Below are positions 25,523 through 34,419 of a stretch of 64,000 bases of DNA, piece after piece. The DNA is from Nodosilinea sp. LEGE 06152 (GTDB lineage: Bacteria; Cyanobacteriota; Cyanobacteriia; Phormidesmidales; Phormidesmidaceae). How positions within the stretch are numbered: the stretch's first letter is position 1; the number at the start of each line of letters is the position of its first letter. The position numbers were made by a program, and so were the translations under genes. The notes under the pieces were generated by a model. That model made no database searches and was not told the DNA's origin. It saw nothing but the letters and a program-made list of their open reading frames with translations. The stretch lies in the NCBI RefSeq assembly GCF_015207525.1, contig NZ_JADEWR010000021.1, positions 7,124 through 71,123 on the forward strand. The letters are read 5' to 3'.

Positions 25523-25840
25523 ATGCACCCTTCCTCCAACTGTTCCTTGATGACTCATCTGGCCTGCGCCGTTAGCCTGGGCCTGCTGATTACGGCCACT
25601 CCCCTCGGGTTATCTGCCGCACTCCAATCCTACGCCGAAGCTAACCTCAGCGCCACCACTCGGGCTGAGGACGATCGTGGCAGCGGTCGGCTCAGCCGGG
25701 TACCCGCGATCGCTAACATAATCAGCTTTCGCGGCAGTGGCCGGGTCGACCCGACTCCCCCGACATCTTCTGCGGCCCGGCCTGCCCACCTGGCCTACCG
25801 GGGCAGCGGCAGAATTGCTAAGCCAGGCACCACTGCCTAA
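25523..25840 (+). CDS. patX: PatX-like RGSGR peptide precursor, three copies
   Basis: 105 residues. A hydrophobic N-terminus (about 11-34) looks like a signal peptide, with cleavage likely near LSA-A. The rest carries the pentapeptide RGSGR three times, at residues 52-56, 70-74 and 93-97, each followed by L, V or I. RGSGR is the HetR-inhibiting peptide of PatS and PatX. In filamentous cyanobacteria patX typically lies just upstream of hetR on the same strand, exactly as here. The three copies use different synonymous codons, so they are kept at the protein level. None is at the extreme C-terminus, so cuts on both sides would be needed to free them. The start ATG has AAGG nine bases upstream. 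Confidence 0.88.
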   Translation: MHPSSNCSLMTHLACAVSLGLLITATPLGLSAALQSYAEANLSATTRAEDDRGSGRLSRVPAIANIISFRGSGRVDPTPPTSSAARPAHLAYRGSGRIAKPGTTA

Positions 25841-26208
25841 AAGACTGCCCCAGGCAATACAAAAGCCGAAGGCCGTCAAGGCCTGTTCTCTAGCCAATTC
25901 ACCGAGCCAAATTAGCCCCAGGGGCTGGTTGGAAATGGTCGGTCTTTGCGTCACACTTAGTATCAATCAGGGAGAATAACCAAGGCCGATCAACATCCAG
26001 TTAGATCTGGCCCAAGCGTTAAATCAGCAGAGCCAGACTCAAAGCTTTATAAACTCAAAGTATTTATCTCAAGTTCACAAGCTTACAGATTCTTTTCTAG
26101 CTTTTAGACTAAGCTGTATTTGCGTATTTCTGGCAATTTTCAACGGTTTCGCACCCTTAGCAGCGTGGGCCGCGCTACCGCCTGTTGTTTTGAGTTTTCC
26201 CAAGTCCG
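25841..26208 (+). promoter_or_regulatory. Spacer between patX-like gene and hetR
   Basis: 368 bp. Just after the patX stop are small hairpins (AGGCC-GTCAA-GGCCT, and AGCC/GGCT around 25915). The right half is A+T-rich compared with its surroundings and should carry a hetR promoter. No ribosome-binding site stands out before the hetR start, and I see no further gene. Confidence 0.5.
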
Positions 26209-27147
26209 ATGGCTGAACCTCTTGTTTCTATGCCCTTGTCTTCCCTGGCGGTAGAAGACGAAGCGCTCATTCGCCGCCTCAGCCCCAGCGCCATCGACCA
26301 GATCTTGCTGTATATCGCCTTTAGCGCCATGCGCACGGGGGGTCATCGCCACGGTGCCTTCCTAGACGCAGCAGCCACCGCAGCCAAGTGCGCCATCTAT
26401 ATGACCTATCTGGAGCAGGGCGAAAACCTGCGCATGACGGGTCACCTGCACCACATTGAGCCCAAGCGGGTCAAGGCCATTGTCGAAGAAATGCGCCAGG
26501 CCCTGACCGAAGGCAAACTGCTCAAAATGCTGGGTTCCCAGGAGCCTCGCTATCTAATTCAGTTTCCCTACATGTGGCTGCGGCGCTACCCCTGGCAGCC
26601 AGGGCAGTCGCGGGTGGCGGGCACCTCGCTCACCAGCGAAGAAAAGACGATTTTAGAGAGCAAGCTGCCGACTCCCTGCCCCGATGCCCGCATCATCAAT
26701 TCGTTTCAGTTTCTAGAGCTAATCGAAATTCTGCACGAAAAGTCGCAGGATGACCTGCCAGAGGATCACCGCGTGCCGCTCAGTGAAGCCTTGGCCGAGC
26801 ACATCCGGCGGCGGCTGATTTACTCGGGCACCGTAGCTCGCATCGATGCCTCCTGGGGAGCCTCCTACTACGGGCTGGCTCGGGCCTCCTACGCGCCGGT
26901 CGATGACCAGGAGCGCATGTACGCCATGGTGGACGATACGGCCCAGTACTTTCGCATGATGCGTGAGTGGGCTAACGGTATTTCAGGCACCATGCGGGTG
27001 CTAGAGGAATTGGACATTCCCGCTGTCCATCGAGAAGCCGCCCTGCAAGAGCTAGACGAGGTGATTCGCACCTGGGCCGACAAATATCACCAGCCCGGTG
27101 GCGAACCGACGCTGCTGCAAATGGTCATTGGCCACCACCTAAAATAG
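26209..27147 (+). CDS. hetR: HetR, pattern and differentiation regulator
   Basis: 312 residues, colinear with Anabaena HetR (299) apart from a longer N-terminus; an in-frame ATG at 26230 would give 305. Highly conserved blocks: FSAMRTGGHRHGAFLDAAAT and AKCAIYMTYLEQGENLRMTG in the DNA-binding part, KLLKMLGSQEPRYLIQFPY, GTSLTSEEK, then EELDI and ELDEVIRTWADKYHQ in the C-terminal hood. The last two segments correspond to residues that bind the RGSGR peptide in Anabaena HetR. HetR is a dimeric DNA-binding activator of heterocyst genes; in filaments without heterocysts its role is less clear. It lies 368 bp downstream of the patX-like gene. Confidence 0.97.
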   Translation: MAEPLVSMPLSSLAVEDEALIRRLSPSAIDQILLYIAFSAMRTGGHRHGAFLDAAATAAKCAIYMTYLEQGENLRMTGHLHHIEPKRVKAIVEEMRQALTEGKLLKMLGSQEPRYLIQFPYMWLRRYPWQPGQSRVAGTSLTSEEKTILESKLPTPCPDARIINSFQFLELIEILHEKSQDDLPEDHRVPLSEALAEHIRRRLIYSGTVARIDASWGASYYGLARASYAPVDDQERMYAMVDDTAQYFRMMREWANGISGTMRVLEELDIPAVHREAALQELDEVIRTWADKYHQPGGEPTLLQMVIGHHLK

Positions 27148-27225
27148 CTGCGATGCCGCTCTTCAGTGTAAGGCGGATGCGGTGTTTCAACCAGGTCTAA
27201 ACCAAGCCGTTGACGGCACTACCCC

Positions 27226-27259
27226 GCCCTAGGGGGCTGCGATCGCAGCCCCCTAGGGC
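27226..27259. terminator. Perfect 34-bp palindrome between hetR and the coiled-coil gene
   Basis: Each arm is GCCCTAGGGGGCTGC around a central GATC, so the middle reads GCGATCGC, the HIP1 octamer. It lies between two convergent stops (27147 and 27272) and is followed by ATTTCT on the plus strand. It probably acts as a two-way terminator. Confidence 0.75.
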
Positions 27260-27271
27260 ATTTCTCTGGGC

Positions 27272-28780
27272 TTACCGACGACGCACGGTACGACCAAAGC
27301 TGGGTAGCTCAACCGCTGCAATTGTCTTGATCTTTTTCTGCGATCGCAGTGGGTAAACCAGGGGTGAGGGCGAGGCCTTGCCGCTGCTGCTGAGGTAGGC
27401 TGGCAGAGATGGGCCCGAGGCGGTGGCCACCGGAGCCGCTACCGAAGCCGCCAGCGGAGTCGCCGCCGGGGTCACCATCACCGGAGCCGGAGCCGCCGGG
27501 GCCGCAGCCACTACCGGGTCTGCAACTGGAGGCCGCTCGAAAACGGGCACCGGGTCCGCCGGTTCAGGCTGGGCGGCGGCAGGCTGTGCCACCGAGGCAA
27601 TGGGCTCACCCCAGGGAGACGGTTCGGTAAAGAGAGACGGTGTTACGACAGTTGGGGTCGCCGATTCGGGGAGCGATGCTGGCTCTAGCCAGGGGTCAGT
27701 GGCAACCGAGGCAGCGGCAACCTCTGGAGCGGGTTCAGGGCCGGGCTCTGGATGGGATACTGACTGGGCGACAACTGGGGCTAGTGGTTCAGCGATATCT
27801 ATCAATGGCGCTGGGGACTTGGGTAAGTCGCGCTGGGGTGCGGGTACATCGGGCTGGGGTGCTGGACTCGGCCCGGTTCCCCGCAGGCCGCGCAGCAGGT
27901 GAGTCAGGCTAGGATTACTGGTCGACGCCCCTGGCCCGGCTGACCAGGGCTGAATTTGCTGCGATCGCGGCATGGCAATGGGCTGTCCTGGCTCTTCTAT
28001 AGCAGAGGTCAAAAGCTGCCCCTGCACAGCGGTAGGGTTAGTTGTCGCAGCCCCAGGCGTCATGTTCAAACACTTTTCCAAGGCAGCCTTAAACTGTAGG
28101 GTATAGCGCTGCTGACGGTGCAGTCGCGCCTTGAGGTCGCGGCAGGTTTCTTCAGCCTGGTGCAACGCCGTATTTTTCTCGCTGAAGCGCTGCTGGAGTA
28201 GAGTGCACTCGCGCTCGAGCTGGGCCACCCGCTGCTGACTCACCTCTAGCTCGGCCTGTAGAGTTTCATTGTGAATTGTGGTGCGCCTGAGACCGTCGTT
28301 GGCGATATCCAGCTCGCTGAGCAACTGGGCGATCTGCTGCTGCACGGGACCGGGGGTGGCGGTGACAGGCAGCGCACCAAGATGACTCTGGGCCTGGTTG
28401 CGCTCAACTTCAGCCTGGAGGGCCACCTGCGATCGCTCCAGATCGTCTTCTAGCTCGGTAACGCGCAGCAGCAGCGCGTCGTTGCACTGGTTGAGGTCTT
28501 GAATGAGCTGTACCAGGTTCTCTGGGTCGGGCTCAATGGCTCCGTCCGCAGTCTCAGCGGCAACCGACGGCACCAGCTCATGCTGCAAAACCGTAGAGAT
28601 ATCGTCGGCCTCGGCTGCAAACCCCGAATCGTCTGCCAGGGGTAACTGGCCAGGTAGCGTCACCGTTTCCCAACCATCCCCCATCTGGGTTGGAGGGTAG
28701 ATTATGACCTCCTCACCGCTGTTTGCCGAGCGGTTGCCTTGGGGCTCTGGGGAAGCACTTGAAGCCGTAGTGTCAGTCAT
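27272..28780 (-). CDS. Coiled-coil protein with proline/alanine-rich region
   Basis: 502 residues from the chosen ATG; a TTG at 28825 would add 15. No known domain is recognised. An acidic N-terminus is followed by a long coiled coil (about residues 90-235: QLIQDLNQCNDALLLRVTEL, later LEVSQQRVAQLERECTLLQQ and FSEKNTALHQAEETCRDLKA). After QRYTLQFKAALEKCLN comes a long Pro/Ala/Val-rich, probably unstructured stretch and a basic C-terminus ending GRTVRRR. No signal peptide or membrane segment. A cytoskeletal or scaffold role is possible but is only inference. It is convergent with hetR. Confidence 0.8.
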   Translation of the reverse strand: MTDTTASSASPEPQGNRSANSGEEVIIYPPTQMGDGWETVTLPGQLPLADDSGFAAEADDISTVLQHELVPSVAAETADGAIEPDPENLVQLIQDLNQCNDALLLRVTELEDDLERSQVALQAEVERNQAQSHLGALPVTATPGPVQQQIAQLLSELDIANDGLRRTTIHNETLQAELEVSQQRVAQLERECTLLQQRFSEKNTALHQAEETCRDLKARLHRQQRYTLQFKAALEKCLNMTPGAATTNPTAVQGQLLTSAIEEPGQPIAMPRSQQIQPWSAGPGASTSNPSLTHLLRGLRGTGPSPAPQPDVPAPQRDLPKSPAPLIDIAEPLAPVVAQSVSHPEPGPEPAPEVAAASVATDPWLEPASLPESATPTVVTPSLFTEPSPWGEPIASVAQPAAAQPEPADPVPVFERPPVADPVVAAAPAAPAPVMVTPAATPLAASVAAPVATASGPSLPAYLSSSGKASPSPLVYPLRSQKKIKTIAAVELPSFGRTVRRR

Positions 28781-29243
28781 AATGGTGCCTGATCCTGGTC
28801 GCGTAGTCTCACATTCAACACTCAACCACTAAGGGGGGCTGCTGACCCCAAGAGTAGCTAATTTTGCCAATTTATTCACTTTTTTATTGATTGTTTGATT
28901 ACAACACGTCTGCTTTATGTCTTTAGTCTATCTTTTACCTCTTCTTTTTAATTACTCCCTAGGGTCAGAGGTGGGATAATTAAAGAACACATCCGCCCTG
29001 CGTAGTCAGCCATTCGAGCATTCAGTATCACCGCCATCAACCGCTGGCCCTGGGCCAGCTTTAAAGTTTCCGGGAACCCGCCCACTGCCCTTGATAGACA
29101 TAGAGGTAGATGAAAAGACTGCCCGCCGCTTTCGCGATCGCCGCCAACCTCAGAGACACCTAAATTGTCTACTATGAGGTGCAGGGGAAGGGGCGGAGGC
29201 AAAGCTGGCAGCACTGTCGTTTTGGGTTAAACAGCGTTAGATA
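28781..29243. other. Divergent spacer, A+T-rich in the middle
   Basis: 463 bp between the coiled-coil gene and the binding-protein gene. Positions about 28855-28950 are markedly A+T-rich for this genome and should hold promoters. I see no ribosome-binding site ahead of 29244 and no convincing small gene. Confidence 0.45.
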
Positions 29244-31004
29244 ATGATCAGATCAGGGTTTCGCACCGCACTCCTGGTGGCCGCCGCTGGCGTGGCTCTA
29301 GCCACCACCGTCACCTGTAGCCAGTCTACCGATTTAGCCACCGCTCCGACCCCTGCAAACGAGGTGGTAGCCCCAGAGCGAGATCCGCAAACCCTGCGGT
29401 TGCTGTACAGCCGCTCTGCTATCACCCTCAACCCGCACCTGGCTACCGGCTACCAAGATTTTGAAGCCGCCCGCATTGTCTATGAACCCCTGGCCAGCTA
29501 TAACCAGGCGGGGGAACTCGTGCCCTTTTTGGCCGACGAGGTGCCATCTACAGAAAATGGCGGCATAGCCGCCGACGGCACCTCTGTCACCTGGACCCTG
29601 CGCCCCGATGTAACCTGGTCCGATGGCGAACCATTTACTGCCGACGATGTGGTGTTTACCTTTGAGTTCATTCGCAACCCGGTAGTAGCGGCAGCCACCG
29701 CCCAGTACTACGAGGGGGTTAAAAGCGTCGAGGCGATCGACAACTACACCGTAAAAATCACCTTCACCGACCCTACCCCGGCCTGGTCAGTGCCCTTTAC
29801 GGGGCAAACCGGGCTAATTTTGCCCCGCCACATTTTTGAAGAGCACAACGGCCCCAGCGCCCGCGATGCTCTGGCTAACCTCCAACCTGTAGGTACTGGC
29901 CCGTACCAGACCGTAGGGTTTGAAAGCGGCACCGTCATCTACGAGCCCAACCCCAGCTACTGGGGCGGACGGCCCGCCTTTCAGCGCGTAGAACTAGTCG
30001 GCGGCTTGGCCCCCTACGCTGCGGCCCGCGAGGTGCTGCAAACCAACGAGGCCGACTTTGCCCACAACCTCCAGGTTGAAGCCGAAGCGCTCAAGGAGCT
30101 AGAAACCGACGCCAGCGGCCACGTGACTCACCTGTTTGGCTCTCAGGTAGAGCGCATTATGCTCAATTTTGCTAACCCCTTTGCCCGCACCGAAGACGGG
30201 GAGCGCTCTAGCCCAAGCATTCCGCACCCCTACTTCAGCGACTTGCGGGTGCGCCAAGCCATTAATTTGGCGATCGATCGCGACACCATTGCCAAAGAAC
30301 TCTACGGTACCGCCGGCAAACCTACCGCGCAGCTGTTAGTAGCGCCCCTCGACTACCAATCTGAGTCGATCGCCTATACCTACGACCTAGAGCAGGCCAA
30401 AGCCCTGCTGGATGAAGCAGGTTGGGTTGATACCAACGGCGACGGTCTGCGCGAAAAAGACGGCGTTGCCCTAGAGGTGCTGTTTCAGGCGGCGGTGAAC
30501 CCGGTGCGCCAAAAAACCCAGACCATTGTCAGTGACAGCCTCACGGAGTTAGGCATAGACGTGCAAATTGCGCGGGTGCGCCTGGATGAGTTTTTCTCCG
30601 CCGACCCCAAAGACACCCAGAGCCTCAACCACTTCTTTGCCGATATGCAGGTGTACTCGATTGGCAACGAAAACCCTGACCCCACCACCTACATGGGCTG
30701 GTGGACCTGTGCCAAAATTGCTTCCCAGGCCAACCAGTGGCAGCAGCCCAACAACGCCCGCTACTGCAACCCCGAGTACGATCGCCTTTGGCAAGCAGCC
30801 AAACAAGAACTTGACCCCGATCGCCGGGCCGAGTTATTTCAGCAAATGAATGCACTGCTAGCCGAGGATGTCGCGGTGATTCCGGTGGTGCATCGGGCCA
30901 TGACCAACGCGGTCAGCGATCGCCTCACTGAGGTCGAATTTACCCCCTGGGACGCCAGCACCTGGGCCATTAAAGACTGGCAACCCCTCCCCAGCGATTC
31001 TTAA
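29244..31004 (+). CDS. ABC transporter substrate-binding protein, family 5 (peptide/nickel type)
   Basis: 586 residues. The N-terminus is a signal sequence ending in a cysteine (ATTVTC), which fits a lipoprotein imperfectly. The body has the family 5 layout: LNPHLATGYQDFEAARIVYEPLASY, TWTLRPDVTWSDGEPFTADDVVFTFE, and the C-terminal RRAELFQQMNALLAEDVAVIP. Relatives (OppA, DppA, NikA) bind oligopeptides, dipeptides or nickel complexes in the periplasm. No permease or ATPase gene is adjacent, so its partners must be elsewhere. Confidence 0.93.
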   Translation: MIRSGFRTALLVAAAGVALATTVTCSQSTDLATAPTPANEVVAPERDPQTLRLLYSRSAITLNPHLATGYQDFEAARIVYEPLASYNQAGELVPFLADEVPSTENGGIAADGTSVTWTLRPDVTWSDGEPFTADDVVFTFEFIRNPVVAAATAQYYEGVKSVEAIDNYTVKITFTDPTPAWSVPFTGQTGLILPRHIFEEHNGPSARDALANLQPVGTGPYQTVGFESGTVIYEPNPSYWGGRPAFQRVELVGGLAPYAAAREVLQTNEADFAHNLQVEAEALKELETDASGHVTHLFGSQVERIMLNFANPFARTEDGERSSPSIPHPYFSDLRVRQAINLAIDRDTIAKELYGTAGKPTAQLLVAPLDYQSESIAYTYDLEQAKALLDEAGWVDTNGDGLREKDGVALEVLFQAAVNPVRQKTQTIVSDSLTELGIDVQIARVRLDEFFSADPKDTQSLNHFFADMQVYSIGNENPDPTTYMGWWTCAKIASQANQWQQPNNARYCNPEYDRLWQAAKQELDPDRRAELFQQMNALLAEDVAVIPVVHRAMTNAVSDRLTEVEFTPWDASTWAIKDWQPLPSDS

Positions 31005-31128
31005 CAGAGCGCTGGCCCTGCTTTGGGCAAGAGCATGGTCCGGCAAGCCCCCACATCTTTTGTGGCGTTTTTGTGGTTTTCTGGACCAGCCAGGGCAGAA
31101 TGGTTACTTGTAGCAAGTGACCAACTCT

Positions 31129-31911
31129 ATGACCTCAGAACCCGCTGTTACCAGTCCGGTGGCGTCTCCCCTAGCCGCGATCGCCCTCAAGGTAGCTGGC
31201 GCGATCGCCATTCTGTCAGCCCTGCTAGACTTTCTCATTCTGCTCATTCCCCCCAACCTCACCAACGTGCAGTGGCAACTAGCCACGACCACTCAACTGG
31301 TCGATCGCGGCATTGTGCCCCTAATCGGCATCGCCTTGCTTCTGGCCGGGTTGTGGGTAGACAACTCTGTCGGTCGCAGTGCCCAGCGCAAGAGTCTAAC
31401 GACTGACCTGCGCTTTTGGGTCTGTGCGTTGGCAAGCGTACTAGGGCTGGTCTATTTGCTCCTCATCCTGCTGCACCTCAACGCGGTGCGCCTCTCTAGC
31501 CAAACGGCCCTAGCCCAGGTTGGCACCGAAGCCAGCCAAGCCGCCACTGAACTGCAGCAGCGGCTCTCCACCGAGCTTAGCCAGCAGCAAAGCCAGCTAG
31601 GGGCAGTCCTGCAAAACGAAGAACTCCTCAACCAGGCGATTCAGAGTGGTCAGCTACCGCCCGACATTGAGCAGTACCGCAACGACCCCGACGGCCTGAC
31701 CCAGTTTTTGCAGCAGCGGGCCGACCAAGCCCAACAGCAAATTGAAGCTGAGATTGGGACCCGTCGAGCAGAAGCCGAGCGCCGGGTCAGAACAGAAGCC
31801 TGGCGCTCAGCCATCCGCATCTCGGTCATTAGCCTGCTGCTGGCAGTCGGCTTCTCCATTATTGGCTGGCTTGGCCTCCGACGGCTGCTGTCGCTTACCC
31901 GATCAGCCTAG
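31129..31911 (+). CDS. HpsJ-like membrane protein
   Basis: 260 residues from the ATG chosen; a GTG at 31117 would add four. Two membrane helices near the N-terminus (about 20-45 and 65-82), a third near 105-125, then a Gln-rich coiled coil (about 135-225: ATELQQRLSTELSQQQSQLG), and a last membrane helix near 230-250. This layout resembles HpsJ-like proteins of filamentous cyanobacteria, linked to hormogonium polysaccharide and motility. The match is by architecture and recall, not by a tested alignment. No other hps gene is adjacent. Its last 9 bp overlap the convergent SWIM gene. Confidence 0.6.
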   Translation: MTSEPAVTSPVASPLAAIALKVAGAIAILSALLDFLILLIPPNLTNVQWQLATTTQLVDRGIVPLIGIALLLAGLWVDNSVGRSAQRKSLTTDLRFWVCALASVLGLVYLLLILLHLNAVRLSSQTALAQVGTEASQAATELQQRLSTELSQQQSQLGAVLQNEELLNQAIQSGQLPPDIEQYRNDPDGLTQFLQQRADQAQQQIEAEIGTRRAEAERRVRTEAWRSAIRISVISLLLAVGFSIIGWLGLRRLLSLTRSA

Positions 31912-32733
31912 GGCCTGCATAATCGCCTGCTGAGCCGCCGCCCGATAAATCTCCTTCAGGTGACCCATCACCACAGGTGCGTCCTCTGGCGGCAGCGGCA
32001 TTCGACCCAGTACATCTAGCACCGTGGTCTCAGCCGGAGTAATCACAACCAGTTCTGGGTCTAAGGGTTCGCTGTAGGCCCAAAACTGCTGCAGGTTGAG
32101 GCCGCTAGAGGCAGTTCTTAGTTCTGCCGTGGCTCCACTGTCTTCGCTCACCAGAGACGTTTCTGACGGCACAGCGCTGCTCTGTCGCCGCTGCCGCAGG
32201 GCATCTAAAATGCTGTCGCGGCTGCGCCCCCGCAGCTGAAACAGCACAAAGGGGTCTTCTCGAAAGAAATCGCCTAGCTGGTAATACACCGCCGCGATGT
32301 GCTTACAAGGGTTTTTGGGGTCAGGGCAGCTGCACTTAGAGTGCACCTCCGACAGGTTAAATGGGTACAGGCTCAGCCCGTTGGCGGTAAAAACCGCCTC
32401 AATTTCAGCGGGCATTTCCCCAGCCAGCAGCTGGGCCGAATAAATAGCCTGCTCCGAGAGGGAGTCAATGACGTAGTTCCAGTCTTCGTCGCTAAAGGCG
32501 TCGAGCCAAATGGAGAGTTTATAGGGTTCTTCGGCTGTACCCTGAACCAGGGCTGTCACTTTAGCCCCCTTGTACTCCAGGCTGAGAATATGGCCTTCCC
32601 GAGCGTAGATACGACCGCGCTCCAAACGTTTCTTAAACCGATAGGTATTGAGCAGCTCAACCCAGCGCTGCACCCACCAGGCTTCGTCTTCAAGGGCGTA
32701 GGCAGGGCTAGAGGCAGCCTGATAAGAGGTCAT
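31903..32733 (-). CDS. SWIM zinc-finger protein
   Basis: 276 residues from the ATG chosen (MTSYQAASSPAYALEDEAWW); a GTG at 32832 would add 33. The SWIM motif CxCx(n)CxH is clear in SKCSCPDPKNPCKHIAAVYYQ (about residues 140-160). Such proteins often act with SNF2-type helicases; no such gene is near. The C-terminal part is acidic and less ordered. Probably a cytosolic nucleic-acid or protein binder. Convergent overlap of 9 bp with the HpsJ-like gene. Confidence 0.85.
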   Translation of the reverse strand: MTSYQAASSPAYALEDEAWWVQRWVELLNTYRFKKRLERGRIYAREGHILSLEYKGAKVTALVQGTAEEPYKLSIWLDAFSDEDWNYVIDSLSEQAIYSAQLLAGEMPAEIEAVFTANGLSLYPFNLSEVHSKCSCPDPKNPCKHIAAVYYQLGDFFREDPFVLFQLRGRSRDSILDALRQRRQSSAVPSETSLVSEDSGATAELRTASSGLNLQQFWAYSEPLDPELVVITPAETTVLDVLGRMPLPPEDAPVVMGHLKEIYRAAAQQAIMQALG

Positions 32734-32855
32734 AGCAAACGTATGCCAGAGGGTGGTGGACTGTAGATTTGGGGTTGGAGGGTCTAGCTTGCGCAGGGAT
32801 GCGATCGCCGAGCCAGTAAACTGACTAAACACACTAGCGAACTATCCACAGTTTA

Positions 32856-32889
32856 CAGCCCCGAGAAACGCTGGGGTTCCCCAGGGCTG
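32856..32889 (-). terminator. Hairpin after UDP-glucose dehydrogenase gene
   Basis: CAGCCC/GGGCTG arms enclose a second perfect repeat CTGGGG-TT-CCCCAG, so two folds compete. There is little T-run on the minus strand, so termination strength is uncertain. Confidence 0.45.
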
Positions 32890-32917
32890 AATCAATCGGC
32901 GGCCTTGGTCAGAACAA

Positions 32918-34306
32918 CTAGCGACCAATACCGTGGTATTGGAACCCAGCTCTCACCAGCATCTCCCGGTCGAGGACGTTGCGGCCATCAATCAGGATGG
33001 GGCTGTTCATGCGCTGCGCCATATCGGCGTAGTCGAGGTCTTTAAACTGCTGCCAGTCGGTGACCAGCACCAGCGCATCGCAATGGTCAGCCAGACGAGT
33101 AGCGTCGGTTTCAACCACGACACCGGTTAACCCGTGGCGCAGCCCGCTTTGCGAAACAATCGGGTCATAAGCCTTAACCTTGGCCCCCAGGCGATTGAGC
33201 TGCTCAATCAAAATTAGCGAGGGCGCATCGCGCATGTCGTCGGTGTCGGGCTTAAAGGTGAGACCCAGCAGACCTACGGTTTTGCCCTTGAGAATCTTGA
33301 GCACCTGCTGCAGCTTCTCCAGGGTAATCTGGCGCTGACGATTGTTGACATCTACCGCCGCCTTGAGCAGCTGAGCTTCGTAGCCGTAGTCGTCGGCGGT
33401 GTGAATCAGGGCCGCCACGTCCTTGGGGAAGCACGAGCCACCCCAGCCAATGCCCGCCTGCAAAAACTTTTTGCCGATGCGAGAATCTAAGCCAATGCCC
33501 TGGGCCACCTGGGTAACATCGGCTCCCACGCGATCGCAAATGTTTGCGACTTCGTTAATAAAGCTGATTTTGGTTGCCAGAAAGGCGTTAGACGCGTACT
33601 TCACCATTTCTGCCGAGCTGAGGTCAGTTACCAGCACCGGCACAGGGGCAGCGTTGGTGTCTTCGGCAAAGCGCCGCTCTACGATGGGAGTGTAGAGTTC
33701 CTTCATTAGGGCAATGGCGCGGGGGCTGTTGCTGCCCAGCACAATGCGATCTGGGTTGAAGGTGTCGTACACTGCCGAACCCTCTCGCAAAAACTCAGGG
33801 TTGCTAACCACATCAAAGTCAGCTGCCACCTCAGGATGGGTGGTTTCAGGAATACCGCCAGCAGGTACGGGAACCAGCTGCCGCTCTGCGACCCCGTCGA
33901 GCACAATCATGCGTACCCAGTCACCCGAGCCAATCGGCACCGTAGACTTATTCACAATGACCTTATAGCCACCGTTGAGATGAGTACCAATGCCCTTGGC
34001 CACGGCCTCAACATAGCGCGTATCGCTTTCGCCCGTGGGCAGCGCTGGGGTGCCCACCGCAATGAAGAGCACATCCCCATGCTCAACCCCCGCCTTCAAG
34101 TCAGTGGAAAACTGGAGGTGACCCGCCGCCATGGACGACTTCATCAGCTCGGATAGACCTGGCTCAAAAATGGGCGATTGCCCAGACTGCATGAGCTTAA
34201 CTTTTTCCTCATTCACATCAATACAAACAACGTCGTGGCCCACATGGGCTAGGCACACGCCGGTTACCAAGCCCACATAGCCGGTGCCAATCACACATAC
34301 ACGCAT
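32918..34306 (-). CDS. ugd: UDP-glucose 6-dehydrogenase
   Basis: 462 residues. N-terminal NAD site GTGYVGLVTGVCLAHVGHD, catalytic cysteine in GIGWGGSCFPKDVAAL, and the C-terminal domain with KTVGLLGLTFKPDTDDMRD. It oxidises UDP-glucose to UDP-glucuronate in the cytosol. The ATG has AAGGAG at good spacing. The gene follows the UDP-glucuronate decarboxylase gene on the same strand after 113 bp, so substrate and next enzyme are encoded side by side. The product feeds extracellular polysaccharide. Confidence 0.95.
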   Translation of the reverse strand: MRVCVIGTGYVGLVTGVCLAHVGHDVVCIDVNEEKVKLMQSGQSPIFEPGLSELMKSSMAAGHLQFSTDLKAGVEHGDVLFIAVGTPALPTGESDTRYVEAVAKGIGTHLNGGYKVIVNKSTVPIGSGDWVRMIVLDGVAERQLVPVPAGGIPETTHPEVAADFDVVSNPEFLREGSAVYDTFNPDRIVLGSNSPRAIALMKELYTPIVERRFAEDTNAAPVPVLVTDLSSAEMVKYASNAFLATKISFINEVANICDRVGADVTQVAQGIGLDSRIGKKFLQAGIGWGGSCFPKDVAALIHTADDYGYEAQLLKAAVDVNNRQRQITLEKLQQVLKILKGKTVGLLGLTFKPDTDDMRDAPSLILIEQLNRLGAKVKAYDPIVSQSGLRHGLTGVVVETDATRLADHCDALVLVTDWQQFKDLDYADMAQRMNSPILIDGRNVLDREMLVRAGFQYHGIGR

Positions 34307-34419
34307 AGAAGATACTCCTTAATTTATGTACTCTCGATAGTTCCCTAGCAGGCTAGATAGCATCTATCTGCTCAGCGGTAAGCCCACGACGAGCCAGCCC
34401 GGCTGTGGGCAGCCCACGG

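Noticed and set aside
28948..29214. 88-codon minus-strand frame in the spacer before the binding-protein gene
   Set aside because: Odd composition, no ribosome-binding site, and it covers the likely promoter region.
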